Assembly: GCF_009604405.1 (NCBI RefSeq)
Contig: NZ_WEGK01000006.1
Span: forward strand, 1 to 64,000
Direction of reading: 5' to 3'
DNA: 64,000 bases
Origin: Nocardia macrotermitis
Lineage (GTDB): Bacteria > Actinomycetota > Actinomycetes > Mycobacteriales > Mycobacteriaceae
Positions 7,839-16,813 of this stretch are shown here, piece after piece; within the stretch, counting starts at the first letter, position 1; every line of letters starts with the position of its first letter. The notes beneath the pieces were generated by a model, which saw only the letters and a list, made by a program, of their open reading frames with translations, did no database searches and was not told where the DNA came from. A program made the position numbers and the translations under genes.

Positions 7839-8578
7839 GTCCTCGCTTCCCGCATGGCATCGTCTGCTACCGGGCCGCCCTGGGCGAGACAGTCGAGAAT
7901 GATCTGAATCGGCGCCGCGTACCGGACTATTCCTCGCTGAAAGGAGCCCGCGAACAGTTCGGGCTCGGCCCTGACGATCGCGATCCGCGCACGGTCGACG
8001 CGGTGCGTGGCACGGAGGTTGGCGTCACCCAGTAGTCGGCCGACCTTCTGGACGTCCAGACACCACAGGATCGTCACCACCGGTGCGGGATCGTGCTGCG
8101 GAGGCAAGGTCAGACCGGCGGGCCCCGACAACGCCCAACTGTCACCCGAGGCGTCCCCCGCCGAGGCGAGGCGGCCCAGCGACACCGTGCCGGACAGCAG
8201 GAGCGCGCCCGGCCGATCCAGGGGCGAGGAGGCCGATGCCGCGGCCGCGGCGAGGTCCAGCGGGGAGTCGCCCTCGGCCATGCGCGTCAAACGCTCGCGC
8301 CATCTCCGCACCTCGGGATCATCCGGGGCTCGGTAACCCTCCTCGAGCAATTCCCGGGCTGCGGCGGCGGCGAACCGATCACTGACCGGACGGCTGACGA
8401 TATCGAAATCGATCCCACACGCCAGGGCGATTTCCCTGAGAGTGCCGAGCGAGGGGTCGACCCGGCCGGTTTGGATTCGATGAACGGTGGAAGCGGACAC
8501 ACCTGCACGCCTGGCCACAGCAGCCGCACTCAGCCCGGTCGCACCGATCCAGTCTGCAACCTCATGTTCCCGTTCCAT
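7832..8578 (-). CDS. XRE-family regulator paired with Fic
   Basis: The 248-residue protein opens with an HTH (about residues 14-62; LSAAAVARRAGVSASTVHRI followed by the turn to TLREIALACG). The C-terminal 130 residues (DPAPVVTILWCLDV, VDRARIAIVRAEP, FQRGIVRYAAP) form an unnamed domain seen with similar N-terminal HTHs. Its ATG lies inside one of two identical 14-bp palindromes, which strongly suggests autorepression. Located immediately upstream of and overlapping the Fic gene, it is the likely antitoxin or regulator. Confidence 0.8.
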   Translation of the reverse strand: MEREHEVADWIGATGLSAAAVARRAGVSASTVHRIQTGRVDPSLGTLREIALACGIDFDIVSRPVSDRFAAAAARELLEEGYRAPDDPEVRRWRERLTRMAEGDSPLDLAAAAASASSPLDRPGALLLSGTVSLGRLASAGDASGDSWALSGPAGLTLPPQHDPAPVVTILWCLDVQKVGRLLGDANLRATHRVDRARIAIVRAEPELFAGSFQRGIVRYAAPIQIILDCLAQGGPVADDAMREARTW

Positions 8579-8614
8579 ATATGGAATATTACAGGTGCCA
8601 TTCCATATATGGAA
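8573..8614 (-). promoter_or_regulatory. Twin palindromic operators of the XRE-Fic operon
   Basis: TTCCATATATGGAA occurs twice, at 8573-8586 and 8601-8614, both perfect 14-bp palindromes with centres 28 bases apart. The first covers the start codon of the XRE gene (8576-8578). A TAATAT element between them, read on the minus strand, could serve as a -10. The arrangement fits cooperative binding of the XRE dimer to shut off its own operon. Confidence 0.8.
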
Positions 8615-8711
8615 CAGCGAATGCTGCTCAGGATTCGATGATCACGATCTGTGACGGCCCGAATACCTCGCCGAACTCCTGGACGAGGAGGCCGCGGACG
8701 ACGCTCACGCG

Positions 8712-9890
8712 TCAGCGGCTGGCGGGGAAGTGTTGGGACAGAGGGACTGCCAGGCGCGTGAGTTCGGCGCAGACGGCGTCGCGGCTGCTCGCGGTATCGT
8801 CTCTTGCCTCTATCTGGACGACGCCGGTCCTGACGCCGTGGATGTCCGTGGTTTGGGGGATGTCGAACAGGAGGATGCAGCCCGGATCGGTGGGGATATC
8901 GCTGTTGACGAGCAGGGCACGTCGATTGCCAACCATGACCGGGCGGGGTTGGGTGTGGACCTCGTAGGCCCAGTCCGTGAACCGGCTGTCCCAGGTAAAC
9001 ACGTCCACGTGGTACGAGGGGCTGGTCCACCAGCATCTTCCACTATGCGTGTCCGGGCTGTCCGCCTTCTTGGACTGTGGATTCAGGCCCGCTGCGGCGA
9101 GGTCGGCGTCGGGGATCGTGCACGGATCCCACACTGGTTGGGGCGCAGGCTTTGTCGTGGTGGCCGGGGTGGGAGCGGAGGTGGTGGTCGCGGCATCAGG
9201 CCGGAATGTCTTGCGCGGCAAGGTCTCCGAAAGATGGTGAATGAGTGCTTTCGCGATGGATTCGGCGCTGGAGGTGAGGTCCTTGCGCAGTTCTGGTGAG
9301 TCGCCGGTGGGTGCGGCGCCGCTTGCGCCGGACCAGTTGAGGCCCTGCGTATCGATCTCGAGGGAGAGGTTGTCGAGTTTGGTGTCGAGTCTCATCTGAG
9401 CTTGATTCTTCTCGAGCGGTAGGGCTGTGAGGGTGGCTTGATCGCCGATACCGCGAACCGGTGTCGAGGCCGGGCTTGCCGCGGTGGTGGTCGTGGTCTG
9501 TCCGGCAATGGCCGGGGTTGTCACAGTCAATAGGTTGATTGTCACTGTGCGCGAAAGGGATTCGGGTGTGGACACCTTGTCCGGGTGCGGAATCGGATCC
9601 TCGTAGATGACCGTGCAGTTGAGCGTGTCCCCGACCCAGGTGTCGTTCTTGAACGTGTTGACCAGCTGCGCACCCGCGGTCGGTAGGCTGCCCGCGAACT
9701 GGCGCAACTCATCACCCGCCGCGGTGAGGACCTCACCGCACGATGCGGGCAGCGCCGAATATCCGGATGTGTACTGAGGTTCGGATGGCCCGGTCAATCC
9801 CCCACACGAGCAACACGCGGCGACTACTGCCCCGACAACCACGATGCTTTGCCATGATCGCGACCCGGCCCCGATCAGCTTCCCGAACAT
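8712..9890 (-). CDS. DUF3558-type lipoprotein
   Basis: The 392-residue protein starts with a signal segment (SIVVVGAVVAACCSCGG) containing candidate lipidation cysteines, then a poorly conserved N-terminal domain, a Thr/Ala/Pro-rich linker around residues 225-255, and a C-terminal DUF3558-like domain (WDPCTIPDADLAAAGLNP, then CWWTSPSYHVDVF and a later DPGC). DUF3558 proteins are surface lipoproteins of mycobacteria and nocardiae of unknown function. The gene stands alone on the minus strand; about 70 bases separate it from the XRE operon region, where a short start-less frame (8650-8710) might be a relic of another gene. Confidence 0.75.
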   Translation of the reverse strand: MFGKLIGAGSRSWQSIVVVGAVVAACCSCGGLTGPSEPQYTSGYSALPASCGEVLTAAGDELRQFAGSLPTAGAQLVNTFKNDTWVGDTLNCTVIYEDPIPHPDKVSTPESLSRTVTINLLTVTTPAIAGQTTTTTAASPASTPVRGIGDQATLTALPLEKNQAQMRLDTKLDNLSLEIDTQGLNWSGASGAAPTGDSPELRKDLTSSAESIAKALIHHLSETLPRKTFRPDAATTTSAPTPATTTKPAPQPVWDPCTIPDADLAAAGLNPQSKKADSPDTHSGRCWWTSPSYHVDVFTWDSRFTDWAYEVHTQPRPVMVGNRRALLVNSDIPTDPGCILLFDIPQTTDIHGVRTGVVQIEARDDTASSRDAVCAELTRLAVPLSQHFPASR

Positions 9891-10027
9891 GTTGTGCCCG
9901 CCTCGAACTCGATTCTCACCGTAGGTGTCTCACCTCGGGTATCGGCGCACGATATCAAGCTCTATCGGGCAACGACAGTCGTTTTCAGGTCGCCGGACGC
10001 ACCCTGAGCATGGGCATTCGGAAAACG

Positions 10028-11311
10028 CTACGTGTTCGGATCCGCATCCGATCGCGTGGCGGTCGGCTCGGCGGATCGCCCACCCAACCGCACCAGCCCG
10101 ACGCGCGCGACCACCGCCAGCACCGCCACACTCACCGTCACCACACCCATCGGAATCGCGCTGCGCCCACCGAGACCGACCAGCGGAGCCACCGCCGCAC
10201 CCAGCACGAACTGGGTGCAACCGACCAGCGCCGACGCACTGCCGGACGCGTCACCGAACCGTTCCAGCGCGAGAGCGGCCGCATTGGGCAACGTCAGACC
10301 GATGGACGACACCATCACGAACAGCGGAATCTCGATCGCCACCGCCCCGCCGTGCGCGAGCGCCACGATCAGCAGCACGATCGCGCCCGTGCACACACCG
10401 GCGAGTCCCAGATCCAGCACCCGCCGCGGCGACCAGCGCCGCAGCAGCCGGATGTTCAGCGCGTTGGCCAGCATGATCCCGACACCGTTGACGGCGAAGA
10501 TCAACCCGAAAACCTGTGCGCTCAAAGCGAAAAGGGTCTGGAAGACGAACGAGGACGCCGAGATGTAGGCGAACATCGCCGCGAAGGCCAGCGCACCGGC
10601 CAGGGCGTATCCGGCGAATTCCGGGACGACCGCGATTCGGCGCAGGGTGGCGAACGTCGCGGTGAGCTCACCGCGATGCCGGGCCTGCGGCGGCAACGTC
10701 TCGGGCACGCCCACGATCGCGATGATCAGGAAGATCAACCCCAAACCGGCCAGCACCCAGAACAATCCGCGCCAGTCGATCACCCGCAGCAGCTGCGCCC
10801 CCGCCACCGGCGCGATGATCGGCGCCGCGCCACTGACCCCGAGCAGAATCGAAAATGCCCGTGCCCCTTGGGTTCCGGACCATCTGTCGCGCACGATGGC
10901 GAAGGAGATGACAATCCCGGCCGCACCGGCCAACCCCTGCAACAGCCGCGCCCCATCCAGCAGCGCGACCGTCGGCGCGACCGCGCACAGCGCCGAAGCG
11001 ATGGTGAACACCGCCATCCCGGCGATCATCGGACGTCGTCGTCCCCACCGATCGCTGAGCGGCCCGGCAAGCAGCTGCCCGAGCGCCAACCCGACCAGAC
11101 ACGTCGTCAGCGACAACTGGATCCCGGCCTGACTCGCGTGCAGCGACGCCGCCGCCTGGGGCAGACTCGGCAGATACAGATCCGTCGTGATCGGCCCGAA
11201 CGCCGACAACGCCCCCAACACCACGATCAACCGCGCGTTCCCACGCCGCGACCCCACCGCCTCGGCCACCTCCACCGACCCGTCCCGCTCACTCATCCGC
11301 CGCTCACCCAT
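10028..11311 (-). CDS. Bcr/CflA-family MFS drug exporter
   Basis: The 427-residue protein has twelve predicted hydrophobic segments, the DHA1 motif A between helices 2 and 3 (GPLSDRWGRRRPM), motif C-like GVSGAAPIIAP in helix 5, and the TTDLYLPSLP motif in helix 1 that is typical of Bcr/CflA transporters. It would export drugs or small metabolites by proton antiport across the inner membrane. Translation could begin at ATG 11311 or five codons later. A 102-bp part of this gene is duplicated at 6814-6915. Confidence 0.9.
   Translation of the reverse strand: MGERRMSERDGSVEVAEAVGSRRGNARLIVVLGALSAFGPITTDLYLPSLPQAAASLHASQAGIQLSLTTCLVGLALGQLLAGPLSDRWGRRRPMIAGMAVFTIASALCAVAPTVALLDGARLLQGLAGAAGIVISFAIVRDRWSGTQGARAFSILLGVSGAAPIIAPVAGAQLLRVIDWRGLFWVLAGLGLIFLIIAIVGVPETLPPQARHRGELTATFATLRRIAVVPEFAGYALAGALAFAAMFAYISASSFVFQTLFALSAQVFGLIFAVNGVGIMLANALNIRLLRRWSPRRVLDLGLAGVCTGAIVLLIVALAHGGAVAIEIPLFVMVSSIGLTLPNAAALALERFGDASGSASALVGCTQFVLGAAVAPLVGLGGRSAIPMGVVTVSVAVLAVVARVGLVRLGGRSAEPTATRSDADPNT
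10220..10321. repeat. 102-bp direct repeat, copy 2
   Basis: This is the source-like copy of the repeat, embedded in frame in the Bcr/CflA gene (region encoding SSIGLTLPNAAALALERFGD). The other copy at 6814-6915 is out of its native context. Confidence 0.9.
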
Positions 11312-11528
11312 CTACCTCGAACCTCCTCACCCACCCCGCCGACCATACCCAGGTCCGCGCGGAAAAGTGGCACGCCCGTACGCCGTGGTCGTCGGCCGCC
11401 GCGAACCTCGCAATCGCGCACCACGCCGTCATTCGGCCCCGGTCCAGGATGAACCGCAGCCGAATCCCCTTGCCTGTCACCACCCGCATCACGTGCGATG
11501 CGCGCACAGACTCTCCAGTCACGCCGAA

Positions 11529-11557
11529 GGGCGGGCCTCCGATGAGGAGACCCGCCC
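11529..11557 (-). terminator. Hairpin terminator after the exported protein gene
   Basis: GGGCGGGCCTCC (11529-11540) pairs with GGAGACCCGCCC (11546-11557) with one mismatch and a 5-base loop, 25 bases past the stop of the minus-strand gene at 11582. The rest of 11312-11581 shows no gene I can support. Confidence 0.6.
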
Positions 11558-11581
11558 GACGTGTCCGCGAACTACACGGAA

Positions 11582-12406
11582 CTACTTCTTGGCAGCCGGC
11601 GGCGCGGCCGGGTTGGTGCAGAACGCGCCGGGCGTGGTGCACGGGGCGTTGATGGTGCTGAAGTACTGGTACGCCGACCACAGCATCATCGGGCCGCCGA
11701 CCAGGATGGTGCCCAGCAGCGTGCCCACGGTGCCGACCGTCGCGACACCGGCGATGCAGCCGATGATCGCGCCGGGAATCACGCCCGCGAACAGCGTGGT
11801 GATCGCGGTGGAGACCGAACCGACCACACCACCGGCGACGCAGCCGACGGTGACGCCGATCAGCGCGCCGACGACCGCGCCGATCAGGCTGGAGATGGTC
11901 GCGCGCGAGCCGAACGCCGACAACTCCTGCTGGTCACGGGGGGTGAAGGACTCGTCGATCTGCTTCGGATCCACCTTGGTGGCATCCTTGGCGGCGGCCA
12001 TCGCCGCCGCCGAGATCGGGTGCGCGACCGGGGTGCCGCCGGTGGACCGCGGAGTCAGACGCACCTGGTGGGCGGCGATGTCGGCGTTGATCGGGAACTG
12101 GGTGTTGTCCTTGCGGTACACCAGCGGAACCGAGTCGACGACGGTGCCCTTGGTATTGGCGACGGTCAGGCTGTCACCGACCTTCTTGAACGTGGCATCG
12201 GTGGCCTTCAGGACAGCTGATCCGCCATCACGGTTCAGCGTGTAGTGAATTCCGTTGACGACCACCGTCTGCGATGCCGGAACATTCTGGAACGGCGACG
12301 CGGCGGCGGGGGCGGGGGCCGGTGTGGCCGGGGCGGCATACGCGGGTGCTGTGGCGATTCCGACGGCGCCGACCACCAACGCTGCACTCGCAGCAAACTT
12401 CCTCAT
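11582..12406 (-). CDS. Exported protein with glycine-zipper hydrophobic region
   Basis: Starting at ATG 12406 (GAGG upstream), the 274-residue protein has a signal peptide (RKFAASAALVVGAVGIATAP, cleavage probably after AYA), a Pro/Ala linker, a soluble domain (about residues 45-150), and a C-terminal half with long Gly/Ala/Val-rich hydrophobic stretches (LIGAVVGALIGVTVGCVAGG and more) resembling glycine-zipper membrane segments, ending with two Cys and a PPAAKK tail. A longer frame upstream lacks a better start. Proteins of this build are common in Nocardia; the function is unknown, and the hydrophobic part suggests envelope insertion. Confidence 0.75.
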   Translation of the reverse strand: MRKFAASAALVVGAVGIATAPAYAAPATPAPAPAAASPFQNVPASQTVVVNGIHYTLNRDGGSAVLKATDATFKKVGDSLTVANTKGTVVDSVPLVYRKDNTQFPINADIAAHQVRLTPRSTGGTPVAHPISAAAMAAAKDATKVDPKQIDESFTPRDQQELSAFGSRATISSLIGAVVGALIGVTVGCVAGGVVGSVSTAITTLFAGVIPGAIIGCIAGVATVGTVGTLLGTILVGGPMMLWSAYQYFSTINAPCTTPGAFCTNPAAPPAAKK

Positions 12407-12570
12407 CTGATACGACCTCAAACCTTTCTTTGACCACGGTGAGTCCGCGTACTCAGCACGGACACACCGATCCTCACCGGTCAATCAGGCCGTACCAATA
12501 TTTCAAAAAGGTGAAATTCAAATGGAAACTCGACCCTTTCGACAGAAATCCACCAAAAAACCGGCAGCGA

Positions 12571-12644
12571 ATTACAATCAAAGGGTGGTCAATTTCCTTG
12601 AAGGAAATTGACGAACCTTTGATTGAAACCGTTCGAATTGTAAT
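12571..12644. terminator. Long AT-rich nested inverted repeat
   Basis: Three pairs of arms nest: ATTACAA with TTGTAAT at the ends, CAATCAAAGG with CCTTTGATTG inside, and GTCAATTTCCTT with AAGGAAATTGAC at the centre around one G. It lies about 20 bases past the stop of the minus-strand gene at 12663 and can terminate it. The 12485-12660 stretch is far more AT-rich than anything around it, so it may be foreign or a relic of a small mobile repeat. Confidence 0.65.
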
Positions 12645-12662
12645 GAAGGAAATAACGGCGAA

Positions 12663-13682
12663 TTATGCGGCGTCGATCCGCGCGTCGATGTTCATCCGCT
12701 TGCGAACGTGCATCGAATAGGCGAACGCCAGCCCGAGCCCGACCCACTCCACCGGATTGCCCAACCCGACCACCGTCGACACCGGCAACGTGGCGATCAT
12801 CGCGAACCGCACCAGCGCGACCGCCGCGAACGCCCCACCCCAGACCAGCGTCGACCGCAGGAAGATCCGCCGCACCTCGGCATCGTTGTCCCACAAGGCA
12901 TTCCACGCCCGCACCTGCTCCTCGCCGGACGCCCGCAGCCGCTGCACGATCCCGAACATCGCCGGTCGCCCGAACGCGCAGGTCCCCAGCAGCAGCCCGC
13001 CGACCACCGCGTCGGTGATCGGATCCTTCGCCAACACCACCCGATCGCTACCGCTCACCAGCGCCAACACCAGCCCCAACCCGTTGATCGCCAGCACGAA
13101 CCCGGCCAGCCCGTCGAACCGCCGCAGCACCGCCGCCGGAACCAACACCCACAACGCCGAAACCGCCGTAGACCACAGCAGCGCCACGAAACTGCTGTGC
13201 CCCAACGCCGTGATCAGGTAATACAGCCCGATAGGCAGCACCACCGGACACAGATTCACCACCATCCGCCGGAACCGCCCGCCCTGCGCGGACACCGAGC
13301 CGACCGGAGACCCACCCCCGGCAGCCGAACCGGCACCCCCGGCAGGAACAGAGCCGCCGCCGGACGCGAATCCGGCAGTGCGACCCGCCGCAGCACCTCG
13401 ATCACCACTGACAGCCGGGGTGGCCGCCGTGACGGAACGAGCGGCTGAAGCGAAACCATCGACCCGCGCAGAACCGGGAACCCGGTCGGCACCGACAGCC
13501 GAGATCGGTTGCCCCGCAGAGACAGAACCGGCAGCGGACACCATGCCGACAACCGGTGCCGACTTCGTGCCGGACACGCCAGCAGCGGACTCCGTGCCGG
13601 GCGCGAACCACTCGCCGTGTGCCGGATCGCCGGTGCGCACGGGCTGCGCGGTGGGTGCGGGACTCGCGGTGGGCTCGAACAT
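12663..13682 (-). CDS. VC0807-type membrane protein with low-complexity N-terminus
   Basis: The first 130 residues are Ala/Gly/Ser/Val-rich and probably disordered. From about residue 140 there are six hydrophobic helices (VVLPIGLYYLITAL, STAVSALWVLVPAAVL, LAGFVLAINGLGLVLALVSG, then three more) matching the VC0807 family of bacterial membrane proteins of unknown function. The C-terminus is short and charged. It is divergent from the histidine kinase gene at 13943, with about 260 bases of shared promoter region. Confidence 0.7.
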   Translation of the reverse strand: MFEPTASPAPTAQPVRTGDPAHGEWFAPGTESAAGVSGTKSAPVVGMVSAAGSVSAGQPISAVGADRVPGSARVDGFASAARSVTAATPAVSGDRGAAAGRTAGFASGGGSVPAGGAGSAAGGGSPVGSVSAQGGRFRRMVVNLCPVVLPIGLYYLITALGHSSFVALLWSTAVSALWVLVPAAVLRRFDGLAGFVLAINGLGLVLALVSGSDRVVLAKDPITDAVVGGLLLGTCAFGRPAMFGIVQRLRASGEEQVRAWNALWDNDAEVRRIFLRSTLVWGGAFAAVALVRFAMIATLPVSTVVGLGNPVEWVGLGLAFAYSMHVRKRMNIDARIDAA

Positions 13683-13942
13683 CGGGTTCTCCCTGGTTAT
13701 CGCCGAATTGGTATGTCAATCAAGCTATTTCGCCCAGGCCCGCAGCGCGTGGACCGACGGATGGAATCCACCGTCTCCACCCCCGGGTGTAGCTCGACCC
13801 GCGACTCCACCGTCGGCAGGTTCCCGCTCACCTGTCGCACTACCTACCCTCGACACATCATCGGAACCCGCGACACGCCGCACCCGCGCTGCGCGGCCGG
13901 TGGTCGGCGACAATGCTGGCGGTACCGATCCGGAGGAGAGTG

Positions 13943-15136
13943 ATGGCGCAGAGACTGCTGCGTGCCGCGCGACGGTTGCTCGGCAGCGATCCGGAGAACA
14001 GCCCGCTGTTCCGGATCGTCGGCGGGCTGCTGCTGGCGGCGAATCTGCTGTGGAATCACGGTGGCGCGGTGCCGATCTGGTTGTGGATCGTCTTCGGCGG
14101 CGCGTACGCGATCTTCCTGATCTACGAGTTCTACGGCGACGCCCGGCCGCGTCTGGTGACGCCCGCGCTGATCGCCTGCATGCTGCTCGCCGCGGTCGCG
14201 GTCGGCCCGTGGCCCGATATCAGCCAGGTGAGCGCGCCGGTGATCCAACTGTGGGTCACCATCGGGATCTTCGCCCGGCAGATCGCGGTGAGCACCCGCC
14301 TGATCCTGACCACCGTCGCCCTCGCGGGCGTGGTGATGGTGCTGAGCGAATTGTTCGCCGGAGATCCCGCCCACATCCTGACCCCCGTGGCGATCCTCGT
14401 GATCGTGCTGCTGATGGGCCTGTACCGCCGCGAATACCGCGTCCAGATCCATCAGACCGAGATGCTGCTCGAACAGACCCGCCGCGCCCAGCACGAACAC
14501 GCCCGCGCCGCCGCCCTCGACGAACGCGCCCGCATCGCCCGCGAGATGCACGACGTCCTGGCGCACTCCCTCGGCGCGCTGACCGTCCAACTCGAGGTCG
14601 CCGAGGGCCTGCTCAGCGAGAAGGGCGATGTGACCGGCGCGCTGACGCATCTGCGACGTTCGCACCGCCTGGCCCGGGATGGGCTGACCGAGGCGCGCGG
14701 CGCGGTGGCCGCGTTGCGCGAGGACGTCCCGCCGCTCCCGGAGGCGGTGCGCGGCCTGGTCGAGGGGTATCGCCGCGATCGCCGGATGAGCGTGGACTGC
14801 CTCGTCGACGGCGACCCCCGCGCGGTGCGGTCGGACGCGGTGGTCTCGCTGCTGCGCACCGCCCGCGAGGCGCTCACCAACGCCGCCAAACACGCACCCG
14901 GTGCGGCGGTGACCGTCGCGTTGAGTTTCGCCCCGGAACGGGTGCGGCTGTCGGTGCGCAACCCGATCGTCCTCGCGGACACCGGATCGGCCGAACCACC
15001 GCGGGCGCACGACGAGGGCGGCGGGTACGGTCTGACCGGAATGCGCGAGCGAGTCGCGCTGGTCGGCGGCACCCTGTCCGCCGGACCGGGACGCGACGGT
15101 CGCGACTGGGTGGTGACGGCGGAAGTACCCGGCTGA
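13943..15136 (+). CDS. Sensor histidine kinase, NarL/DesK type
   Basis: The start at ATG 13943 follows GGAGGAG. The protein (397 aa) has about five N-terminal membrane helices, a HisKA_3 dimerisation domain with the phospho-acceptor motif EMHDVLAHSLG, and a HATPase domain with the N-box (EALTNAAKHA) and the G-box (GGGYGLTGMRERV). It autophosphorylates on His and passes the phosphate to the response regulator encoded 54 bases downstream. The short periplasmic loops suggest sensing at or within the membrane; the signal is unknown. Confidence 0.92.
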   Translation: MAQRLLRAARRLLGSDPENSPLFRIVGGLLLAANLLWNHGGAVPIWLWIVFGGAYAIFLIYEFYGDARPRLVTPALIACMLLAAVAVGPWPDISQVSAPVIQLWVTIGIFARQIAVSTRLILTTVALAGVVMVLSELFAGDPAHILTPVAILVIVLLMGLYRREYRVQIHQTEMLLEQTRRAQHEHARAAALDERARIAREMHDVLAHSLGALTVQLEVAEGLLSEKGDVTGALTHLRRSHRLARDGLTEARGAVAALREDVPPLPEAVRGLVEGYRRDRRMSVDCLVDGDPRAVRSDAVVSLLRTAREALTNAAKHAPGAAVTVALSFAPERVRLSVRNPIVLADTGSAEPPRAHDEGGGYGLTGMRERVALVGGTLSAGPGRDGRDWVVTAEVPG

Positions 15137-15190
15137 GCGGGCGGCGACGAGACGTCGGCGGCCGAATTCCGCCCGGCCGAAAGGGAGAGC

Positions 15191-15913
15191 ATGAGTGGGT
15201 CAGGGCCGCAAGCGACGACGGAGCCCGACACCGCGATCCGGGTGCTCGTGGCCGATGATCAGCAGGTGATGCGCGAGGGCCTGGTCGCGCTGCTCGGCCT
15301 CGTCGACGGGGTGCGCGTGGTCGGTTCGGCCGGTGACGGCGAGGCGGCCGTGCGGGCGGTGGGCGAGCTGTCCCCCGATGTCGTGCTGATGGATCTGCGC
15401 ATGCCCGTCCTGGACGGCGTCGCCGCGACCGCCAGGATCACCGCCGAACATCCGGGCACCGCGGTCATCGTGCTGACCACCTACGCCGACGACGAGTCCA
15501 TCCTGGGCGCGCTGCGGGCGGGCGCGCGCGGCTACCTCACCAAGGACGCGGGCCGCGCCGAGATCGCCGCCGCCATCACCGCCGCGTCCGCCGGACAGTC
15601 CACCTTCGACGCGACGGTCTCCCAGCGCCTGGTCGCCGCCCTCTCCGACGCCACCGCCGCACCCCGGCCCACCCGCGAAAACCCAACGGCCCCAACGGCT
15701 ACAACGCCCAAACCGGACGGACTGACCACCCGCGAGACCGAGGTCCTGGGCCTGATCGGGCAGGGCCTGAACAACGCCGAGATCGCCGGATCGCTGTTCA
15801 TCTCCGAAACGACCGTCAAGACGCACATCAACAACGCCTTCGCCAAGATCGGCGCGCGCAACCGCGCCGAGGCCGTCCGCTACGCCTACCGCCACGGCCT
15901 GGCCCAGCCCTGA
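15191..15913 (+). CDS. NarL/LuxR-family response regulator
   Basis: The 240-residue protein has a receiver domain (acidic pair in VLVADDQQVM, phospho-acceptor Asp in VVLMDLRMPVLDG, conserved Lys in YLTKDAG), a Thr/Ala/Pro linker, and a C-terminal LuxR HTH (LTTRETEVLGLIGQGLNNAEIA, TVKTHINNAFAKIG). It lies in an operon with the kinase just upstream. A purine-rich GAAAGGGAG precedes its ATG. Confidence 0.95.
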   Translation: MSGSGPQATTEPDTAIRVLVADDQQVMREGLVALLGLVDGVRVVGSAGDGEAAVRAVGELSPDVVLMDLRMPVLDGVAATARITAEHPGTAVIVLTTYADDESILGALRAGARGYLTKDAGRAEIAAAITAASAGQSTFDATVSQRLVAALSDATAAPRPTRENPTAPTATTPKPDGLTTRETEVLGLIGQGLNNAEIAGSLFISETTVKTHINNAFAKIGARNRAEAVRYAYRHGLAQP

Positions 15914-15914
15914 C

Positions 15915-16256
15915 ATGGCCGACTACGCGCACACCGACTTCGCCGCCAAGGGCCGCGCCGACAAGGCCCGCCGCCTGGCCGCCTACCTCTGGCAGCGCGG
16001 CATCACCGGCGCCGAACTGCTCGCCCTGCCCCCGGCAACCCGCCGCAAACTCGCCCGCGCCGCGGACACCAACCCACCGAGCACCGACGAAACCTGGTCG
16101 CTGACAGCGGAATTACTCGACGAGAAGGATGCCTGGGCCCGCCGCAACCCGAATCATCCTGCGGCACAACGCAGCTGCTCCGACGAGAAGATCCTCTGGG
16201 TGAAACCGCCGGTCACGCCCTGGCACGCACCCCCGCCGGAACCGCCCGGGCGCTGA
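15915..16256 (+). CDS. Hypothetical basic protein downstream of the two-component system
   Basis: The ATG at 15915 comes one base after the regulator stop codon, suggesting translational coupling. The 113-residue product is helical at the N-terminus (DKARRLAAYLWQRGITGAEL) and Pro-rich at the C-terminus. No domain is recognised. Codon use matches the neighbours and the compact spacing supports a real gene; a role linked to the two-component system is only inferred. Confidence 0.65.
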   Translation: MADYAHTDFAAKGRADKARRLAAYLWQRGITGAELLALPPATRRKLARAADTNPPSTDETWSLTAELLDEKDAWARRNPNHPAAQRSCSDEKILWVKPPVTPWHAPPPEPPGR

Positions 16257-16428
16257 CCCGGCGTGTCGCCTCGCTGGGAGCCGCCTGGGAGATTCGGGCG
16301 CACTCGGGTCACGAGGTTGACAACGGCGCACGCCATCAGAACAGTAGACTCGCAAGCCCGGCGCGAGCACCACGGGGAGTGCCGACCGGGACCCGCCCCA
16401 GTCATCCGTAGCTACTATCGAGGAATAC

Positions 16429-16740
16429 ATGAACGTTCGCAGGCTCATCGTGACCGTGGGCACGGGCTTGGCCCTCGCCGCCCCGCTGGCCCCTTCCGCC
16501 GTTGCCGGAAGCCCCAACATCCCGTCGGGTTCGGCGGGCACCGGGTCTTCGAGCATCGACGACCTGATCGGCTCCACCGGATCCGCTGGTCTGGCCCAGA
16601 CCGGTTCCGCCAGCGGCCGGGTGTACAAGAACTGCGACGAGGTCCGCAAGGCGGGCAAGGCGCCGCTGTTCCGCGGCGAGCCGGGCTACGCCCCGTACCT
16701 GGACCCGGACGGCACCGGAATGGCTTGCCCCACGCACTGA
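16429..16740 (+). CDS. Secreted excalibur-domain protein
   Basis: The 103-residue protein has a signal peptide (RRLIVTVGTGLALAAPLAPS, cleavage probably after AVAG), a Gly/Ser-rich linker, and a C-terminal excalibur domain (YKNCDEVRKAGKAPL, then the DPDGTGMAC calcium-binding-type loop with paired Cys). Excalibur domains occur in actinobacterial and Gram-positive surface proteins and nucleases. It is a small stand-alone secreted domain; its partner is unknown. Confidence 0.9.
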   Translation: MNVRRLIVTVGTGLALAAPLAPSAVAGSPNIPSGSAGTGSSSIDDLIGSTGSAGLAQTGSASGRVYKNCDEVRKAGKAPLFRGEPGYAPYLDPDGTGMACPTH

Positions 16741-16758
16741 TCCGGCCCCTGATACACG

Positions 16759-16791
16759 ACACCCGGTGTGGCGCAATGCCACACCGGGTGT
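16759..16791. terminator. Bidirectional terminator
   Basis: ACACCCGGTGTGGC (16759-16772) and GCCACACCGGGTGT (16778-16791) form a perfect 14-bp stem with a 5-base loop between two convergent genes (16740 and 16814), so it can stop transcription from both sides. Confidence 0.85.
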
Positions 16792-16813
16792 TCGTCGTTC
16801 GGGGCCGAAATGC

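Noticed and set aside
9743..11452. A 569-codon plus-strand frame over the MFS gene
   Set aside because: The product is Arg/Gln/His/Pro-rich low complexity, antisense to the clear Bcr/CflA transporter.
13844..15010. A 388-codon minus-strand frame opposite the kinase
   Set aside because: Composition is typical of antisense frames in GC-rich DNA and no motif is present.
13378..15258. A 626-codon plus-strand frame overlapping the histidine kinase
   Set aside because: It is an Arg-rich shadow in another frame of the kinase, which has all its motifs and a good ribosome site.
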